DNA from: Trichuris trichiura
Taxonomy: Eukaryota; Nematoda; Enoplea; Trichinellida; Trichuridae
Reading direction: 5' to 3'
Assembly (NCBI GenBank): GCA_037903355.1
Contig: JBAJFE010000026.1
Coordinates: 1,488,001-1,552,000, forward strand
Length of the DNA stretch: 64,000 nt
Positions 60,484-64,000 of this stretch are shown here, piece after piece. The position numbers and the translations under genes were made by a program. The notes beneath the pieces are model-generated. The model did no database searches, was not told the DNA's origin, and was given only the letters and a program-made list of their open reading frames with translations. Position 1 is the first letter of the stretch. Each line of letters begins with the position of its first letter.

Positions 60484-61464
60484 GCGGCGAACAATTGAGG
60501 TCGATGTTAAGGTTGGGGTTTTGAAGGCAATTATTTGAATTTGATCGTAATAATTTTCATTGAATTCGAAATCTCGGCAAGACTACATGCGTAGAGTCAT
60601 TTTTCATTCAAACATTTTTGAATAATTAGCAAAAAAGACGAGCAGACGCGGCAGTGTCAACAAGTTGCAGTGTGTTCCGCTATACTGTATAAGCATTAGG
60701 CTCTTCCTGTTCGTTTCAATTTTTAAGTGTTCGCAGGTTGTTTAATTCAAAAAAGCGTCCTTAGCAAAACCAGCCCCAACGCTGTCTGTTGATAGTCGAC
60801 GCTTTGTCGTAATGTAAAATTTTTCTCCCCCTTCCGACCTACTACTGCAGATCACTGCAGTGATAAGAGCCAATTGACATTAGCAAACCTGACTGCGTGA
60901 ACTACATTTTTGTTGCCGATTCACCTTTTTCAGCTGGTAAAAACTGGAAATGTTGTACGTTTACTATTGTAACAATAAAGCTGCTTTCATAATGAAGAAG
61001 TTTATTACGGGTCATTCGAGACCCGTCATCAGCGGTCTCGAATGACCCGAAAGCTCTGGAATTCTTCTATATACATAAATAAACTTCATTGTGAAAACAT
61101 TTGTTCCCGTACCAAGAAACCACGTTTTCAATAAAGCTGCTTTTGCGAAAGGACAGTTAACTACCTTTCGAATGAAATATTAATATTTTAAGTTTTATTG
61201 TAACTTGTTCCAAGTGCGCAGCGCTGACCAACTGTTAATTTCCTATTCGTTAACGCGCTGGGGGCCGTCGGCGAGTCCCTCTCTCTCTATTGGCGTCCTA
61301 ATTAGGGCTTGTTGAATTTGCATAAACGTGCAGTGACCCTTTGCGGAACGCGTGTAGCCGCGCTAATGTGGTCAGTCTCATCTTGGAGTCTCGCTGCGCG
61401 CAGCTGTTTTATCGGACCATTTTGAAAGTCGCCCACTTTTCCGCCACTTAAAACATCGAAGAAG
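60484..61464. other. Intergenic with a hairpin element
   Basis: Holds the 3' end of Twinkle 2, a hairpin repeat flanked by direct repeats (60974-61143) and the AADAC promoter region. Nothing else is recognised. Confidence 0.5.
60974..61143. repeat. Hairpin element flanked by 15 bp direct repeats
   Basis: The direct repeat caataaagctgcttt occurs at 60974-60988 and 61129-61143. Between them lies a perfect 16 bp stem (cgggtcattcgagacc) with a 10 nt loop, extended outward by imperfect pairing (aatgaag..gtttatt). The right arm carries acccgaaagctctgg, the complement of the core in the 17486-17666 element. Confidence 0.7.
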
Positions 61465-62880
61465 ATGTGGCGCTCTCGTGGTTGTTTGTTCTTTCTGATA
61501 AGCACAGTTGGAATAGCCATTCTTATACATCATCTTCACATACCATTGCCGGCCGAAATGAGCGATCGATGGAGAATGCACATATTTGAAATTTGTGCTC
61601 GCGTTGTGTACTTCTACCCGGTGAGTTTTTGCATATGCAAAAAAAATGTTCGCCGGCTCCACCAATAAGCGATTGCAGGTGAAAGCGTTGAAGCGAGTCG
61701 GTGTTAGCTGGCAAGTTGTGTGGACTCGATTAACCGTACATTCTTTTTGTCGTTTTTTATCATGGATTCATCGATTGAAAGAAAGGCATACTTTAAAAGT
61801 GGAAGACGTTGTTCTTGGAGGTGTGCCCTGCCGTGTGTACATACCGGAATCTCCGGATACCGGAGCAGCAATTGTGTTTATTCACGGAGGCGGTTTTGTG
61901 CTGCTAAACGTGGCAAGCTATGACCTGATCACAAGGCTTTTGGCAAAAGTTACCAATATGGTCACCATTTCGGTTGAATATCGTTTGGCGCCGGAACATC
62001 GTTTTCCCAGCGCCGTGGACGACTGCGAAAATGTCATTATGCATCTACTATCCGAAGGTTACAAAAAGTACCACGTCAACACCAGTAAAATAACGTTAAT
62101 TGGAGACAGCGCCGGCGGGAATTTAGCCGCTGCGGTCACGCAGAGAATGCGTAACAAAGGAGTGAAGCCAACAGTAAAGGTCAAATAATTTGAATAATAT
62201 TTACTTTTTTTTAAAAAATTTTTTGTCCCTTTTTTCAGCTTCAAGTGCTCATCTATCCGTTGTTACAATTTTCCGATTTCCTTACTCCAAGCTACCAGTT
62301 GGCGCATCGCCTATTGGGCGGTACGTCGCTTCCCGATCCCGAAAGTATTGTTCGGTAGGTGGAACTTCAACCCGCCCATTACGCAATGCACAATTGTTGT
62401 AGTTGGTCCCTTCTGTACTTTGGAATTGACCCAACGTACACGCAGAAAGTTTTGAAGAACATGCATGTCACCGAACCGCTAAGATCACTATTCAAGCGTC
62501 ATCAAAGTCACGGTATTCTACCGTCTAGTTATCGGGATCCGTCGTTTTACAACGCTAGCGAAGCGAAAGTTTTACCACAGGATATTGACTATACTTTGGC
62601 GAGAATGATGCGCAGGTTCCTACTAGACTGGCAAGCGTCACCTTTGATGCAGCCGGATATGTCCGGTTTGCCGCCCGCTTTGATTGTCACTACTCAATTC
62701 GATCCATTACGCGACGACGGCTATTGGTACGCAGTGAAATTGCGAAATGCCGGCGTTAACGTTACCCATATGCACTACGAACGTGGTTTTCACGCTATGC
62801 TCAATTTGCACACCGAAATGAGCATTGGACGTAAGGCTATTCATGACATTGGCACATTTATTCGCTCCTGCATGGCGTGA
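61465..62880 (+). CDS. AADAC: Arylacetamide deacetylase-like serine hydrolase
   Basis: Four exons (61465-61620, 61679-62179, 62239-62354, 62403-62880) give 416 residues; human AADAC has 399. An N-terminal signal anchor (CLFFLISTVGIAILIHHL) makes a type II ER protein with a lumenal alpha/beta hydrolase domain of the hormone-sensitive lipase family. Visible are the oxyanion-hole HGGG in VFIHGGGFVLLN, VEYRLAPEHRFPSAVDD, the nucleophile in GDSAGGNLAAAVTQ, the acid in TTQFDPLRDDG and the histidine in ERGFHAML, so the triad is complete. Family role: hydrolysis of arylacetamides and lipid esters in the ER. The large second exon has a less conserved stretch (61730-61800) that could hide an in-frame intron. 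Confidence 0.94.
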
Positions 62881-63338
62881 GTTACTGTTGCGCGCATGTA
62901 CGTAACGTGATGTTGTCTGTTTACCCGCTTGTAGGTGCGACTGTTTATTTTTTTTTAGCAAGCGTTTTATCCTCGCACCATTTTTGTTCGGCCAAATAAA
63001 AAAGAATAATTATGCTTACGCTACCTGAGCATCTTTAGTATTCGCGCGCCGAAAGTTACAGTATGGTAGAAAAAAGGCAACCGCCGACTACGACGCAGCA
63101 GCAGCAGCAGCGGTGGCTGTAGCAACAACAGGTCGTTGTCGTTGTCATCATTTGTGTTTACGGACAGAATGTCCTTGAGGGCGTAGAGCGTTGGCAATGC
63201 GTTTGAAACAGCAACGCCTCCATTGGGAGCGTTGATCGATCGGGCAAAATTGACGTCTGTTCCAGCAGTGCGTAGTGACCTTGCCTACAACCAGTGAACA
63301 TTGTTTGTCCATCGCCTCTCAGTCGCACATAACCAAGA
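62881..63338. other. Spacer between AADAC and the ASAP-like gene
   Basis: 458 bp. Contains a CAG repeat (63093-63113) and the AADAC 3' UTR. No gene recognised. Confidence 0.5.
62995..63000 (+). terminator. Candidate AADAC poly(A) signal
   Basis: AATAAA lies 115 bp after the AADAC stop codon in a T-rich context. Confidence 0.6.
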
Positions 63339-64000
63339 ATGCGACTTCTCAGAAGCAGCGATGAATTGTATAGGTCCTTTTTGACCGAAACGGAAGAAGA
63401 TTTAAAAAGTCCCACCACGTCGGTATTTTTCAATCAAATTGGCCGCTACCGTTTAGCCGTTCAGGAGTTCGCCGAGGTGAGAGTATCCCCTACGAGTCTT
63501 ATTGCTTTTTTATTATCGTTTTTTCAAAAAAAAGGCCGCCGAAGCTGACTTCGAGGTATTGTGCAAATTTCGAAAATGCTTAAAAGTATTGCTGACCGGT
63601 CAAGACGAGTACATACGATCGGAGGAGAGTCTGGCGGAAGCATTGTGCGCTTTGGCGGCCGTCCCCAATCCGAACAGTTGCGTGGGCGAGTCCGATCCGG
63701 AGATCAGTAATTCGTTTCAACTTTTTTTGCCCCACTTCACTTTACCACCACTTTTTTTTCTAACCTTAAGGCGCCGCTTGGTTGAAATTTTCCGTTATGC
63801 TCAAGGAATTGGCTCGCGCGGGAAAGATTTTCCAACGTAATTCGCACAACTGCCTCATGCTGCCGTTGGTATCGCTCCTAAAAGGAGGGGAAAGTCGCGG
63901 CAAAGTTGGTCCTACATGGTTAAACAAACGTTGCCGTATATGCGCTCCATTTTGCCTTTCAGATTTCGTCGAAGCAAGTAGACAAAGCGTTTCGTGACTA
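63339..64000 (+). CDS. ASAP1: ASAP-family ArfGAP, N-terminal BAR region (partial, runs off the window)
   Basis: Exons 63339-63476, 63535-63706, 63771-63904 and 63963 to beyond 64000 read in phase. The N-terminus DELYRSFLTETEEDLKSPTTS matches the ASAP signature (E..EDY.SPTTS). There follow LLTGQDEYIRSEESLAEAL, AAWLKFSVMLKELARAGK, LPLVSLLKGGESRGK and ISSKQVDKAFRDY, in the order of the ASAP BAR domain. Family role: Arf GTPase-activating proteins with BAR, PH, ArfGAP, ankyrin and often SH3 domains, acting in membrane remodelling and focal adhesions. Only the first quarter is visible, so the ArfGAP domain and the choice among ASAP1-3 are not shown; invertebrates usually have one. Confidence 0.85.

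Noticed and set aside
1..64000. CRISPR array, bacterial operons or an integrated virus
   Set aside because: No regular spaced repeats, no prokaryotic ribosome-binding context, and no viral polymerase or capsid similarity anywhere in the window.

Overview
The window looks like nuclear DNA of a small-genome invertebrate. Genes are split by many short introns (mostly 40-80 bp, GT..AG), Cav2 has four repeats with an EEEE filter, and tRNA genes carry internal promoters. A nematode is my best guess; the lineage is inference. An AT-AC minor-class intron in the calcium channel would argue against Caenorhabditis-like worms, which have lost U12 introns, and fit an early-branching nematode (for example Dorylaimia) or another invertebrate. 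All exon models were built by hand from reading frame, phase and splice signals, so single-base errors at junctions are possible.

Layout. 11-3796 (-): complete FAF2/UBXD8. 4744-9649 (-): paired-like homeobox gene split by a 4 kb intron. 9650-13487: no gene recognised, one foldback MITE. 13488-27836 (-): a Cav2 (unc-2 type) calcium channel of about 40 exons, with three tRNA-Leu(UAA) genes and tRNA relics inside one intron. 27837-37165: 9.3 kb without a recognisable gene. 37166-38253 (+): secreted, Cys-rich, probably membrane-anchored protein of unknown function. 39303-43154 (+): three closely spaced genes, AIG1-like, NSMCE3/MAGE and SURF4. 43410-48557 (-): EXTL3/rib-2. 49879-60483: a duplicated region with two tiny membrane-protein paralogues, two Twinkle helicase paralogues pointing away from each other, and TMEM164 between them. 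61465-62880 (+): AADAC-type serine hydrolase. 63339-end (+): start of an ASAP-type ArfGAP.

The genes are mostly unrelated housekeeping and neuronal functions: ER-associated degradation (FAF2), ER export (SURF4), heparan sulfate initiation (EXTL3), SMC5/6 genome maintenance (NSMCE3), mtDNA replication (TWNK), lipid and ester hydrolysis (AIG1, AADAC, TMEM164), presynaptic calcium entry (Cav2). The less expected parts are the AT-AC intron, the nested and inverted tRNA-Leu units around a palindromic element, the diverged Twinkle pair sharing an altered Walker A motif, the paired micro-membrane proteins, and several hairpin-type repeats.
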